In this document: in pieces, positions 12,695 to 35,066 of the stretch | Layout of the letters: each line of letters opens with the position of its first letter | Numbering within the stretch: the first letter of the stretch is position 1 | Source: Cyprinodon diabolis | Lineage: Eukaryota; Chordata; Actinopteri; Cyprinodontiformes; Cyprinodontidae | Assembly (NCBI GenBank): GCA_030533445.1 | Contig: CM060070.1 | Span: forward strand, 47,700,385 to 47,764,384 | Length of the DNA: 64,000 nt | Direction: 5' to 3' | Position numbers and translations under genes: made by a program | The notes under the pieces: model-generated | Seen by the model: only the letters and a program-made list of their open reading frames with translations | Database searches by the model: none | What the model was told of the DNA's origin: nothing

Positions 12695-15081
12695 AATGTT
12701 TGAAATGTAGTCGGCTCTCCTGAGGTGTTTGTAGGCAAATCCTGCAGTTGAAGCAGAGCTACGACCGATTTAGCAGAACCTCGAGCACTGCGCGTGTGCA
12801 AATAAAGGAGTTGTTCTTCTTCTTCCAGATTGACGAGTCCGCCCAGCGCCATCTCTGGACGCTGAGTCCGACACGTGGCTTCTGGATGTACAGTGTGAGC
12901 AGGTAGATTGCATCAGAGCGTGGGGTCGCACAGTGGAAGGACAGTTTTAGATGTAGCTGAATACAACTATTGAAAATATGGTAGAGTGTATGCCCGGCCT
13001 GAACCTGATCAAACGCTCTCTCATGGCTCTGAGCTCCTCAGTCCTTCGCTGGAAGACTAGGATGGTTTATGTTGCTTTTTTTATGCTGTAAACATATCAG
13101 AGGTCTTTTGTTCTTGGTTTTCCGTCTTAGTTTGAAGGTTTAGACGAGTCTCTCAGCTTCCCAAAGAAACTATTAACTTCTCAGCAGAGCCACCGATTCC
13201 TGACGTCCAGCTTCATGGAACACATTCCTGTAGATCTACTCAGGATCTTTCTGCTCCTGATGGTGCTCCCTCAGCGTGAGCAGTCCTTCTGTTGAGCTCT
13301 TTAGATGAGAGGCATTTTAAAAGGCCTCTTCGCTGTTTTTATTCTCCACTTTTTGGGACTTCTGAACAACGAGGTGCAGCTGTTTGTAATTTATAAAGCA
13401 GAAGATGACGTTTGTTTGACCTTTCCTAAAGCTTGGCTGCCTTCTTCCTGCCCATCTCTGCGTAACTCCTTGATCCCATGGCTGCAGTAGAACAAGATGG
13501 CCGCCAGGTGTCCTCATTATTCTGTTTTCAGTTGGTTGTTTTTGCAGAATTTTGTGGAGGACTTAATTTTGTCTTTAACGCAGTTGAAAACTGATCCTGT
13601 ATTTTACTGTCCTGTTTGTAAAACGCCTTCAGTGAATTTCTCATAGAAGCCCTGCAGCGTGAACGTGTTGTTACGTCGTGAGCCAGCAGGGGGAGCGGTC
13701 TCTGGTTTTCTCCTGGAGAAAAATACATTTCAGATCATCATTCAGAGATTTTGTAAAATATGCTTTATTAAAGAAATGTACTCTCACAGCAGCCTTTGTC
13801 TTAAATGGAGGGGGGGGGGGGGGGGTACTTAAACCGACTGACTGACAAATAATATAAGAAAACTCTAAAATGTTTAAATGCTGCCTAGGGTTATTCTAAA
13901 ACTTAACATGATATTAAAATAAATTAAGTTAATAATTATGAGTAAATATTGACATTTTTTCACAATTTTTCAAATGCTCATCTTTGTGTAAACCACATTT
14001 CTACAGAAACAGATTTTTCAGACGTTCACAGGAAACATCTGCAGAAGGTAAAGCTTCTAACCCAGACCAGGATAGATCTATGGTGAAAATGGGCGTGTTT
14101 GAATTCAGAGGCTGCGTCCTCCAAGGACCCGCGCTGCCTGGACTGGATCCTTAGTCCACTTATGGTGTCTAACTAATGGCTGTTTGTCCTTTTTTTTTGT
14201 CCAAAGCTCTTTTTTCTATGTTTTATGTAAACTATGTTTTTTTTAATCATTATTCATTATCATTAATATATATATATATTAAAGAACAAATGTTCACAAA
14301 TGAATAAATGATTTAAAAAAACAGACACAACATAAATTTACCATTCACTATTTTTGACAAAACAGTCTTGACAATGACAAAAAAATACATAAATATTAAC
14401 ATAGAATTACATCTGTAAAAAAACAACTTAACTTTACTCTTTTGTAAACCACATTACAACAAATGTTTCTCCATAGATCATAATACTCATCAAAGAGAAA
14501 TCCTTAAAAATACTGAATAATCATGATATAGTATATAAATATGTAATAACGTAAAACATTATCTTATAATATATTAATATAAAACTGTGTTTATAATTTA
14601 AATATTTAATTGCAAATATATAACTTTGCATGTATCTCCTTTGAGTTCAGTTTAAATAGTTTGTAATCTGAATAAATCTGTGTAACTGAAAGGTTATTTT
14701 AGATTTAGTTTTTTTAAGGGGTTGTGACGTGTCACAGATTATTGTAATATTATCTCGGGATTAAAATGAGATCTGAGGTGCCTCCTGTTCATTCACAGCA
14801 GCTGGTCTGATCCAAGATGGCCGCCCTCTAGGCACGTCGGCCAGCGTCCATTGGCGTATATAATGTCTAGCAACGGGCTACCAGTGGTCTATGGAGAACA
14901 TCATAGGTCTGTTGGCGTGTCACTGCTCCTCCCGGCCAGTAGGTGGCGCTGAAACAATAATGTGGAGTCGGTCTGACCCTTCTCGCTTACCGTACTGATC
15001 CCTTATTCAACATTTACCGCGAGTTCAGACTGCAGTGGGAGCCGGGCTGCTGGTACCGGTTTGAGTCTAACCGACACCGTC

Positions 15082-15096
15082 ATGGCAGCTTTCTGA
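15082..15096 (+). promoter_or_regulatory. Short upstream ORF before rad54l
   Basis: ATG GCA GCT TTC TGA lies 22 bases upstream of the rad54l start codon. It would be in the 5' UTR if transcription starts upstream of 15082, which the sequence alone cannot show. Confidence 0.3.
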
Positions 15097-15117
15097 CCCC
15101 CTGAGGAAGCCGCGGAA

Positions 15118-25171
<10,054 letters not shown>

Positions 25172-25249
25172 ATAGGCTCCACCCACTCTGTTCTAAAGCT
25201 GCTGTAGATAGTTTTATTTATTGTATTATAGCTTCTTTTTTTCCTGTTT

Positions 25250-25271
25250 AATAAAAAGTGGTGAAAATAAA
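25250..25271 (+). terminator. rad54l polyadenylation signals
   Basis: Two AATAAA hexamers (25250-25255 and 25266-25271) follow the rad54l stop by 79-95 bases, implying a very short 3' UTR. Confidence 0.7.
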
Positions 25272-26569
25272 CTCATGATTGTTTCGTCTGATATCTGATT
25301 GATTGCTTATTGATCTGAAGGAGACCTTTTATATTTCGCCCTCTAGTGGCCGCCTCCGGAGCTGCTCACAGTGGCTGGATAATGCAAGGGTCACATCAGA
25401 AGCATTTAGGCGTCAAAAACGTGCAAACGCAGAAATCTGGGTCAAACTGGTCCAGTTGCTTTGCTGCTCGGTGCTCTGGATGTTTATCTGCTGTTCTGTA
25501 GCTTCAAGCTAGAGAATGTATGCAAGTAAAAATAAATTTTGTTAAATATTTTTAACCTTGCAGGACAGAAACTGGTTAAATGAGTGAATTGATTGGATAG
25601 AAAACTGAAAGAAAAAAAATAATAACCCAAAAAGTCATTGATGAAGATGGATGAAGGCCAGAAAAAACCTACTGCTATGGTTTATTTTTTTTGTTTTTTA
25701 CCAAAGTGAGCTTCGCTGCTACTGGCGTGAAAATCCATGAAAACCTCAGTGGTCTTTTTTTTGGGCCAAATTATACCTTTTTATAAGATACATGACATTA
25801 GGTGTTTATGAAGTCTGTAAATTTTACAGATCATGAGTAAATATATTTAGAATTAAAAGTATGACAAAGAGAGCCAGGGGAAAAAACATCTAGTCATTCG
25901 TACAAACTGCCAACTGCTGATATGAGAATAAAACCTGAAACTTAATTGTCAACCAATAAATTCTTAAAAAAAAACATTAACAAAGAGTTTCTCTTTTTGA
26001 AGGAGCTTTAAGGTCAAAAATTTCCATCTACTTTAGACTGTGAGCACTTATGTAGTTATTAGTTAAAATAAATATCCACAACATTTGATAATATGAGAAA
26101 TTAGTTTTTAAAAGATGGCCATAAAATTAATTTTGAAAAAAATGACTAAGTTGCCTGATCTAATTATCAAGGTAGTTTTAATCCTCTGAGGTCTGTGAGT
26201 TAAGAAGATGAGCCACCAACCAATGGGCAGAAGGTGTCCCTCTAAGACACGCCCCCTCCTCATTTGCATAATGAGGCAGAAATAAATAGGGTTAAAAATT
26301 AAAAAGGAAGAATAAACCACACAAAAATATAACATGTACAGCAATAAATACTTAAAAAAGTAAGTAATAAATAAATATAGTTGAAGATTATAACTGACAA
26401 TAAATAAGGTAATTATTACAAAGGTGAAAGACAAAGAAGCTAATTAAAAGAGATATATACATTTATGTCTCACTGTATAATTTAATTTCTATCTACATTT
26501 ATTTGTTTACTTTATTTTGGGGGGCAATTAATTGTATGCTTATTTATTTATTGAGCATTTATTTTTAAA
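25272..26569. other. Intergenic region with no recognised gene
   Basis: AT-rich DNA between rad54l and the first LINE of the next repeat cluster. Short open frames here show no family resemblance that I recognise. Confidence 0.5.
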
Positions 26570-27655
26570 TATGGTAGAGCTGGTCCTCCATATAAACAAA
26601 ACTGTTACCTGTGGAGTACCACAGGGATCAGTGCTAGGACCAATTCTCTTTACTTTATACATGCTCCCAATTGGTAGAGTTATTAGACAGCATGGGATTA
26701 ATTTCCACTGTTATGCTGATGATACCCAGCTATATCTGTCTATAATCCAGATGAAGCTAACCCATTACATAGATTACAGGCATGTCTGAAGACATAGAAA
26801 CCTGGATGACTCTTAACTTTCTGCTTCCGAAAGTCACTTCATTTGGATGGGATTAAACTGATTTCAGATAATAAAGTAAAAAAATCTTGGTGTTGGTTTT
26901 GTCATTTAAATCCCAGATCAAGGAGGTTTCTAGAATTTCCTTCTTTCATCTGAGGAATATTGCAAAAATGAGCAATCTCCTGTCCAGGATTGATGCTGAG
27001 AAACTAGTCCATGCATTTGTTACTTCAAGGCTGGACTATTGTAATTCTTTACTATCAGGAAGTCCACAAACTGTAGTTAAAAGCCTTCAGCTGATCCAAA
27101 ATGCTGCAGCCAGAGTTCTGATGAAAATTAAAAAGAGAGATCATATCTCTCCTATCCTGGCTTCTCTTCATTGGCTTCCTGTTAAATCAAGAATAGAATT
27201 TAAAATCCTCCTTCTCACATATAAAGCCTTAAATGGCCAAGCTCCATCTGATATCAGAGATCTGATTGTTCCTTATGTTCCTAACAGAGCACTTCGCTCT
27301 CAATCTGCAGGTTTACTAGTGGTTCCTAGAATTTCTAAAAGTAGAATGGGAGGCAGATCTTTTAGTTATCAGGCTCCTCTCCTGTGGAACCAATTACCAG
27401 TTTTAGTCCGTGAGGCAGACCTGGTTCTGCTGGAGGTTTCTTCCTGTTCAAAGGGAGTTTTTCCTCTCCACTGTCGCTACAAGCATGCTTAGTGTGAGGG
27501 ATTGCTGAAGAGTCAATGAGTCGATGCAATCAGCTGGTTTTCCTTAGATAGAAAACTTTGAATCAATCTGACTGGATGATCTGGTGAACTGGAAAGTGAC
27601 CTGAGATGACATGTGAATTGGAGCTATAGAAATAGACTGAATAGAATTGAATTAA
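26570..27655 (+). mobile_element. L2-like LINE, 5'-truncated
   Basis: It starts inside the reverse-transcriptase core ([26 protein letters not shown]), continues through [19 protein letters not shown] and LHWLPVKSRIEFKILLLTYK to [14 protein letters not shown], and then joins the 3' UTR with an internal deletion near 27420. Frames are interrupted between 26789 and 26887. It ends in a GAATAGAATTGAATTAA tail. It is a dead copy of the family also seen inside kdm4a and rad54l. Confidence 0.85.
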
Positions 27656-28190
27656 TTGTGTTTGATTCATGCTCCCTCTCACTGCAAACAAGCTCCTCCC
27701 CCCGCGGGGACACGCACGATCTTTGCTGATCAATTATTGGCACAACAGCCCTGTAACAGCTTTGTTCCTTAACTGCATAATGACTGAGTTTGAAGTCGAT
27801 ATCTCATAATCCCTAGGAGGAGTTAGACATGAGCGAAAATGATGGCCAAAAATCGCACTTTCATCCAAAATGGCCGACTTCCTGTGGGTTTTAGGGCATA
27901 CCTCCAAGAGACTTTTTTTCATGATTTAAAGAGAGATACCTATGTACCAAATTTCTGATCTCTGTGACTTACGGTATTCTCCATGTCACCTTAGGGGGCG
28001 CTCTTGAGGGGTTTGGGGGTGCCCATTTCTGATTACATTAAAATACGTAAATTTCACACGGGGGACAGTTTTCTGTCAAGTTTTGCGACTTTTCCAATAT
28101 GTTAAAGCCTCCAAATAAGCGATTAATTTAGCGGAATAATATTAAACATTTGAATTACAATGGGCCTTCGCAGCGCTAAGGCCTAATAAT
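27656..28190. repeat. Probable dispersed noncoding repeat
   Basis: No open frame of note. The right end (CAATGGGCCTTCGCAGCGCT then AAGGCCTAATAAT) resembles the end of a repeat common in fish genomes, from memory only. It lies between the L2-like fragment and the I-type LINE. Confidence 0.35.
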
Positions 28191-28247
28191 GGTTAGATAC
28201 AGTCACTGCTGACCGAAGGTGGCAGCGGTCGGTTTGACAGCAGGCTC

Positions 28248-29499
28248 ATGGTGGAAAGGGCGGAAAATTCGAAAGAAAAGCGGTTTGGGCATAAACTGGT
28301 TTGTGACTGGACTGGAATGGCGACTCAGGTAGAAGAAGACGGTGATGATATGGATTTGAGTGGTTGGTCTCATGTTGTTAGTGGAAGAGGGAGAGGTAGA
28401 AACCGGCGAGAAAATGAAAGTTTGTTTGGGACACAAATGAGTAAAAGAACGTTGGAAGAAAACAGTTCGGATGAAGGAACTCCTGTAGTTAGGAAAAAGA
28501 GTGTTAGAGAGGAATTCAAAATGATTCTTAAATTTAAAGAAGAGGAAGAAAATATTCAGATTGGGCCGATAGCATTATCTAGAGAGCTTAAGAAAAAGAT
28601 TGGAGACATTTCATTTGCGAAAATACTCAGAGACGGTAGTGTAATGATTATATGTAAAACAGAAAAACAGAGCGTTGAACATAGAAAGCATTTGCAGAAA
28701 AAATGTGAAAGAAAAAAGGATTATTGGAGAAAAGAAAGTAATGAGGGGAGTGATAACAGGAATACCTGTAAACGAAGATTTAGAAAAACTTAAAAAGGGC
28801 ATTCAGGATGTGGAGGTAATTCAGATAAAGAGATTGTTGAAAACGATAAATGGTGAAAGAGTTGAAAGTCCATCAGTAATGATAGAATTTCAAGAAAATA
28901 TACTTCCAGAGAGGATTAAGATCGGATTCATTAGCTTTCCAGTTAGGCCTTACATTCCTCCACCACTCAGGTGCTACAAATGTCAAAGATACGGGCATAT
29001 AGCGGCAGTATGTAGAGGCAGACAAAGGTGTCCAAAATGTGGAGGTGATCATAAATATGAGGAATGTGGAGAAAATGTTCAAGATAAGTGTTGTAATTGT
29101 GGGGGCCAACATAGAGTGAGTTTTGGGGGGTGTGAAGTTAGAAAGAAAGCCATTGAAGTGGAAAAAACTAAGACGAGCAACAATATCAGTTATGCTGAAG
29201 CTGTAAAAAGGGTGGAAGGACAGGCTGAAAGGAGGCAGATAAATGTTCAACAAAAACCCAATCCTCAGATAACATCTACAGAGAGAACTGAACCTGTGAT
29301 TACAGTCGAAAAGATTATGTTATTTATTGCATATGTGATTAATTGTGCAGATCAAGTCAAGTACAAAACCGAGAAAATTAAAATAATAGTAAAAGGAGCG
29401 GAGAAGTTCTTCGGAATCAAAGATATTTCGTGGGAGCATATTAATAAAGAACTGGGAGGAGATGGGAAGTCAGGGACATCAGGAGAAAGAACACTTTGA
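28248..29499 (+). pseudogene. I-type LINE ORF1 (gag-like, three zinc knuckles), frameshifted
   Basis: An N-terminal frame (28248-28793) and a second frame (28675-29499) belong to one protein; the switch falls in an A-rich run around 28700-28750. The second part carries CYKCQRYGHIAAVC, CPKCGGDHKYEEC and CCNCGGQHRVSFGGC, the nucleic-acid-binding knuckles typical of I-clade ORF1 proteins. The stop codon (29497-29499) overlaps the beginning of the ORF2 frame. Confidence 0.8.
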
Positions 29500-31257
29500 T
29501 AATATTACAGTGGAACGCACGGAGTTTAATAGCTAATGGACAAGAATTTAAAGGATTCATTAAAAATCTTAGGAAAAAAACAGACATCATATGTATACAG
29601 GAAACCTGGCTTAAACCTAATTTAGATTTTGTTATTAAAGGATATACTGGTGTACGTAGAGACAGAAATGAGATTCAAGGAGGGGGTTGTATGATATTTC
29701 TAAAAACAGGAATTCAGTTTAGATTGTTAGCAAAAGGAGTTCAGTTAGAGTATATAGTTGTAGAGGTTTGGTATAAGAAGGAAAGTATTAAAGTAATAAA
29801 TTTTTATAATCCTGGGAAAAGGATCCAGTATGAAACATTGAATGAATTTGATAATTTTTTAAATGGAAAGGTTGTTTGGTGTGGTGATTTTAACGCACAT
29901 AGTTCGTTATGGGGCAGTAAAAATGATTTAAATGGAATAGTTATTGAAGAATTGATGGAGAATAAAAATCTTGTATGTTTGAATGATGGAAGGGGTACAA
30001 GGGTTGATATAAAAACAGGTAGAGAATCGGCAATAGATTTAACAATAATTTCAAATTCGTTGGCAGGTGTAAGTTCATGGCAAATAATTAAAGAAGTAAC
30101 AATAGGAAGCGATCATTATCCTATAGTGACAGAAATAAACTTGGATATTGAAAAGTATGATGTGGGGGGTTCAAAGAAATGGTGTTTCAGTAGTGCCAAT
30201 TGGGAAAAGTTTAGACTTATAAGTGAGCAGGAACTGGGAAAAATTAATTTGAACATGGAAATTGATCATTTAAACTTCTATGTTTGTGATGCCATTTTAC
30301 AAGCTGCTAATGAATCCATAAAGAAAAGAGAAGGTAGGATCCATAGGCAGATTGTTCCTTGGTGGACAAAGGAATGCAATAGAGTAATCAAAAATCGTAA
30401 TAAAGCTTTTAAAATGTTAAAAAGGAACCAAAGTGTACAGAATCTTATAGAATATAAAAGATGTCAGGCTCTTGTAAGAAGAACTATAAAGAATGCAAAA
30501 AAGGATTGTTGGAGGAACTTTTGTAATTCGGTGGGAAGAGAAACAGAGATTAATAAAGTATGGTCAATGATAAGAAGAATGAAGGGTATTAAAAGAGAAT
30601 ATGGTTATCCAGTCCTGAATGATGGTGAAGTAGTAGCAGTTAAGGATGAAGAAAAGGTGGAAATGATGGCAAAGACTTTTATTAAAATAAATAGCTCAGA
30701 TAATATTACTCTGGAAGGAAAAAGGGGGAGAGAAATGACAATATTAGAAAATAGACAGATTTTAGAGAAGACAGAGAATGTAAATGATTTGTTGAATGTT
30801 TCTTTCACAAAATCGGAATTAAATCGAGCACTTCAGACAGTTAAATTAACAACACCAGGGAAAGATCAAATTTGTTATTTAATGTTAAAGCATCTTAGTG
30901 AAACATCTAAAGAAATTTTATTGGAATTTTATAACAAAGTTTGGGAAAACGGAAAATTACCAAAAAGTTGGAAAGAGGCTGTAATAATACCAATACGCAA
31001 ACCAGGGAAAGATGATGCAAAACCTGAAAATTATAGACCAATTGCATTAACCTCAAATGTTTGTAAAATAATGGAGAAAATGATTAATGAATTATTTATT
31101 ATATAGAATCTAATGGATATTTATCAAAATATCAAAGTGGTTTTAGGAGGGGTAGGAATACTATAGATGCAGTTTTGAGTTTGGAATTTGAAATCAGAAA
31201 AGCCCAAATTAGTAAAGAAAGTATTGTAGCAGTGTTTTTTGATATTGAAAAGGCATA

Positions 31258-32869
31258 CAGGTGCTGGTCATAAAATTAGAATATCATGAAAAAGTAGATT
31301 GATTTCAGTAATTCCATTTAAAAAGTGAAACTTGTATATTATATTCATACATTACATACAAACTCATATATTTCAGATGTTTATTTTGTTTAATTTTGAT
31401 GATTACAAATGACAACAAATGAAAATCTCAAATTCATCATATCAGAAAATTAGAATATTACTGAAGACCAATAAAAACAAAGGATTTATAGAAATGTTGG
31501 CCAACTGAAAAGTATGAACATGAAAAGTATGAGCATGTACAGCACTCAGTATTTAGTTGGGCCTCCTTTGGCCTGTATTACTGCAGCAATGCGGCGTGGC
31601 ATGGAGTCGATCAGTCTGTGGCACTGCTCAGGTGTTATGATAGCCCAGGTTGCTCTAATAGTGGCTTTTAGCTCTTCTGAATTGTTGGGTCTGGTGTATT
31701 GCATCTTCTTCTTCACAATACCCCATAGATTTTCTATGGGGTTAAGGTCAGGAGAGTTTGCTGGCCAATTAAGAACAGGGATACCATGGTCCTTCAACCA
31801 GGTACTGGTAGCTTTGGCACTGTGTGCAGGTGCCAAGTCCTGTTGGAAAATGAAATCTGCATCTCCAAAAAGTTGGTCAGCTGCAGGAAGCATGAAGTGC
31901 TCTAAAACTTCCTGGTATGTGGCTGCGTTGACCCTGGACCTCAGAAAACACAATGGACCAACACCAGCAGATGACATGGCACCCCAAACCATCACTGACT
32001 GTGGAAACTTTACACTGGACTTCAAGCAACGTGGATGAAGTGCCTCTCTTCTTTTCCTCCAGACTCTGGGACCTTGATTTCCAAAGGAAATGCAAAATTT
32101 ACTTTCATCAGAGAACATGACTTTGGACCACTCACCAGCAGTCCAGTCCTGTTTCTCTTTAGCCCAGGCAAGACGCTTCTGACGCTGTCTGTGGTTCAAG
32201 AGTGGCTTGACACAAGGAATGCGACAGCAGAAACCCATGTCTTTCATACGTCTGTGTGTGGTGGTTCTTGAAGCACTCACTCCAGCTGCAGTCCACTCTT
32301 TGTGAATCTCCCCCACATTTTTGAATGGGTTTTGTTTCACAATCCTCTCCAGGGTGCGGTTATCTCTCTTGCTTGTACACTTTTTTCGACCACATCTTTT
32401 CCTTCCCTTCGCCTCTCTATTAATGTGCTTCGACACTGAGCTCTGTGAACAGCCAGCCTCTTTAGCGATGACCTTTTGTGTCTTGCCCTCCTTGTGCAAG
32501 GTGTCGATGGTCGTCTTTTGGACAACTGTCAAGTCAGCAGTCTTCCCCATGATTGTGTAGCCTATAGAACTAGACTGAAAGACCATTTAAAGGCTTTTGC
32601 AGGTGGTTTGAGTTAATTAGCTGATTAGAGTGTGGCACCAGGGGCCATCAATTTTGAACCTTTTCACAATATTCTAATTTTCTGATATGATGAATTTGAG
32701 ATTTTCATTTGTTGTCATTTGTAATCATCAAAATTAAACAAAATAAACATCTGAAATATATGAGTTTGTATGTAATGTATGAATATAATATACAAGTTTC
32801 ACTTTTTAAATGGAATTACTGAAATCAATCTACTTTTTCATGATATTCTAATTTTATGACCAGCACCTG
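31258..32869 (-). mobile_element. Tc1/mariner transposon, IR/DR type, apparently intact (1612 bp)
   Basis: Terminal inverted repeats of 202 bp (31258-31459 and 32668-32869) start CAGGTGCTGGTCATAAAATT and are flanked by TA at 31256-31257 and 32870-32871. Each terminal repeat contains AAAATTAGAATAT twice, near its outer end (31272-31284) and inner end (31446-31458), the IR/DR arrangement of active Tc1-like elements. It carries one full-length transposase ORF. It is inserted within the reverse-transcriptase region of an I-type LINE. A second copy lies at 58036-59646. Confidence 0.97.
31546..32586 (-). CDS. Tc1-family transposase, full-length (DD34E)
   Basis: A 346-codon open frame with no internal stop; the more usual start is the inner ATG (MGKTADLT, codon 13, at 32548-32550), giving 334 residues. 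The N-terminal half is a paired-like helix-turn-helix DNA-binding region (DLTVVQKTTIDTLHKEG, CSQSSVSKHI) with a basic stretch (GRKRCGRKK). The DDE nuclease has D160 (FSDESKF), D250 (FQQDLAPAH) and E285 (SPDLNPIENLW), with 34 residues between the last two. It cuts and pastes at TA sites. Everything needed appears to be present; activity is not shown by sequence alone. Confidence 0.95.
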   Translation of the reverse strand: MVFQSSSIGYTIMGKTADLTVVQKTTIDTLHKEGKTQKVIAKEAGCSQSSVSKHINREAKGRKRCGRKKCTSKRDNRTLERIVKQNPFKNVGEIHKEWTAAGVSASRTTTHRRMKDMGFCCRIPCVKPLLNHRQRQKRLAWAKEKQDWTAGEWSKVMFSDESKFCISFGNQGPRVWRKRREALHPRCLKSSVKFPQSVMVWGAMSSAGVGPLCFLRSRVNAATYQEVLEHFMLPAADQLFGDADFIFQQDLAPAHSAKATSTWLKDHGIPVLNWPANSPDLNPIENLWGIVKKKMQYTRPNNSEELKATIRATWAIITPEQCHRLIDSMPRRIAAVIQAKGGPTKY

Positions 32870-34957
32870 TATGATATGTTGTGGAAAGAAGGTTTATTAA
32901 TAAAAATGATAAAGATGGGAATTACTGGTAGGATGTATTGGTGGATCAAAGATTTTCTAACTGAAAGACAAATACAAGTTCAAATAGGTAAATATCATTC
33001 TGAGAAATATATTGCTGAAAATGGTACTCCACAGGGAAGTATAATAAGTCCTTTATTATTTTCGGTAATGATAGATGATGTATTTCAAAATATAGATAAT
33101 GGAATGGGTTTTTCTCTTTTTGCTGATGATGGAGCAATGTGGAAGAGAGGTAGGAATTTGGAATTTATTACTAAAAAGATGCAACAAGCAATTGTTAAAG
33201 TTAAAGAATGGTCATTAAAATGGGGATTTAAATTCTCAGTGGATAAGACTAAAACAATGTTCTTTTCAAGGAAGAAAATTAATGATGGTAAATTAAAATT
33301 ATATAATCAAGAAATAGAAAGAGTGAAGCAATTCAAATTTTTAGGGGTTTGGTTTGACGAAAGAATAACATGGAATATACACATTCAAAAAATTTTAGAC
33401 AAATGCAAGAAAGTAATAAATATTATGAGATGCTTAATTGGTAGAGAGTGGGGAGCAGATAGAGTAGCATTAAAGAATATATATACAGGACTAATTCGAT
33501 CGGTGATAGACTATGGAAGTATTGTGTATAATTCAGCAGCAGAGACAAACCTTCAAAAACTGGATCGGATTCAATATCAGGCATTGCGATTATGTACAGG
33601 AGCAATTAAAACTACTCCAACAGCAGCATTGTTAGTATAAATGGGAGAAATGCCACTTGCATTTAGAAGAGAGCAATTAACATTAAACTATTGGACTAAT
33701 TTAAAAGGTCATAGAAATGATCACCCAACTCTACAAGTAATAAAACCCTGTTGGGAAAAAGAAGTAAAAGATATTAGAAGTTTTGGTTGGACTGTGCAAG
33801 AAAAATAACAGAATTCAAAATAGATCAGATTAGTATAAGCAGAACAGTTCCATTATCAGTTATACAACCATGGATAATTACAGATGCTAGGGTAGATTTT
33901 AATTTGTTGGAAAGAAGAAAGGATAAGAAATTCATATTAAACTCATATATAGTACAGGATTATATTAATCAATATTATAAGTATGTAAAAATTTATACAG
34001 ATGCCTCTAAAAATATAACAAATCAAATAGGAGTAGCCTTTATCGTACCAGAATTTAATATTAAAATTAGGAAAAGGATAAGTGATGGACTTTCAGTTTA
34101 TACGGGAGAAATGATTGCAATATTATTAGCTGTTCAATGGGTGGAAGAAGTTAAGCCATTAAGATCAGTCATATGTTCAGATTCTAGTTCATCTTTAATT
34201 AGTTTGCAGTATAGTCACTCAGAAAGCAGGCCAGATATTTTAATAGAAATTCAACAGACACTATTTAGAATAAATATGATGGGTTTAGTTATAAATTTTG
34301 TATGGATACCGGCACATTATGGAATTAAAGGAAATGAACAAGTAGATAAGGCAGCAAAAGAAGCTGCTAAAAATGTGTCAGTGGATTTATTTGTTAATTT
34401 TAGCAAATCTGAAGTTAAAATGTTAATTAAACAGAAAATAAAGGATAAATGGCAAAACGAATGGGAGAAAGGAAATAAAGGACGTTGGTTTTATAAAATT
34501 CAAAAGAAAATTGGAGAAATGAGAAGAACAGAAAGAACAAGAAGAGAAGAAACAATAATTTCTAGATTAAGGTTTGGTCATACCGGATTAAATGGTGCTC
34601 TGTTTATCTTAGGAAAACATAGGAATGGCAAATGTGAATATTGTGGGGTAGATGAAACAGTTGAGCATGTGATGTTATACTGTAACAAATATGAGGAGGA
34701 GAGAAAGCAATTCATTCAAAATTTGAGTAAAGTAAAAGTGAAATTAGATTTATTTCAATTATTTAGAAGTTATTCAGATAGTAATATTTACAGTATAGTA
34801 TTTCGATATCTAAAAATAACACATTTATATAATAGAATTTAATTCCTGAGAGTCATTCTGGTCCACACTCCATTCCAGTAGATGGCGGAAATGCATCTAT
34901 CTGTTGTTTGCCAACCGCCAAAAAATATCAAAGAAGAAGAAGAAGAAGAAGAAGGTG

Positions 34958-35066
34958 GCAGCACCGCTGCACTGAGCTGATCCTCAGAAGAAGAAGAAGA
35001 AGAGGAAGAAGATGCATTAGCATTAGCATTAGCTCTGAATATGAAGAGCTCCTGGATTATCTGTCC
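34958..35066 (+). promoter_or_regulatory. lrrc41 upstream region / 5' UTR
   Basis: Only about 110 bases separate the LINE's (GAA)n tail from the lrrc41 ATG. The stretch has a second GAA run (34987-35012), GCATTA repeats and two out-of-frame ATGs (35012, a 2-codon ORF; and 35041). The original promoter has presumably been pushed upstream by the LINE, or a 5' exon lies beyond it. Confidence 0.4.

Larger units (their letters stand above)
11274..15117 (+). other. kdm4a 3' UTR and kdm4a-rad54l intergenic region
   Basis: No coding exon is recognised. An AATAAA at 12801-12806 is a candidate kdm4a polyadenylation signal, about 1.5 kb past the stop; it is weak evidence because repeats lie nearby. 13740-14700 is AT-rich with a poly-G run near 13810. 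The last 250 bases before 15118 are the likely rad54l promoter and 5' UTR, without a TATA box that I can point to. Confidence 0.5.
29496..34842 (+). pseudogene. I-type LINE ORF2 (endonuclease-RT-RNase H), disrupted
   Basis: Frames at 29496-31106, 32876-33640 and 33787-34842 are parts of one ORF. The first gives an apurinic-type endonuclease (QWNARSL, IQETW, CGDFNAHSSLWG, GSDHYPIV) and the start of the RT (NYRPIALTS). RT motif A is cut after FFDIEKA by the Tc1 insertion and resumes at 32872. Motif C is FADDG near 33121. The third gives RNase H (YTDAS, GEMIAILLAV, CSDSSSS, WIPAHYGIKGNEQVDKA) and a zinc-finger-like tail. Extra breaks: a frameshift at about 31100, TAA at 33638-33640, a frameshift near 33785. 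The frame opens with TTG rather than ATG. Confidence 0.85.
28191..34957 (+). mobile_element. I-type LINE (gag, endonuclease, RT, RNase H), interrupted by Tc1
   Basis: A nearly full-length non-LTR retrotransposon: ORF1 with CCHC knuckles, ORF2 with endonuclease, reverse transcriptase, RNase H and a C-terminal CCHC-like motif (CEYCG, HVMLYC), then a short 3' UTR ending in (GAA)n at about 34930-34957. RNase H after RT is the hallmark of the I superfamily (I/Nimb in fish). A Tc1 transposon occupies 31258-32869. Frameshifts in ORF1 (about 28700-28750) and ORF2 (about 31100 and 33785) and a nonsense codon at 33638-33640 make it inactive. The 5' boundary is approximate and I did not identify a target-site duplication. 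Confidence 0.85.

Noticed and set aside
31514..32038. 174-residue plus-strand frame repeated at 58291-58815
   Set aside because: It is the antisense of the Tc1 transposase ORF.
34908..35066. Arg-rich N-terminal extension of lrrc41
   Set aside because: It has no ATG and is the (GAA)n LINE tail read in frame; the first ATG is at 35067.
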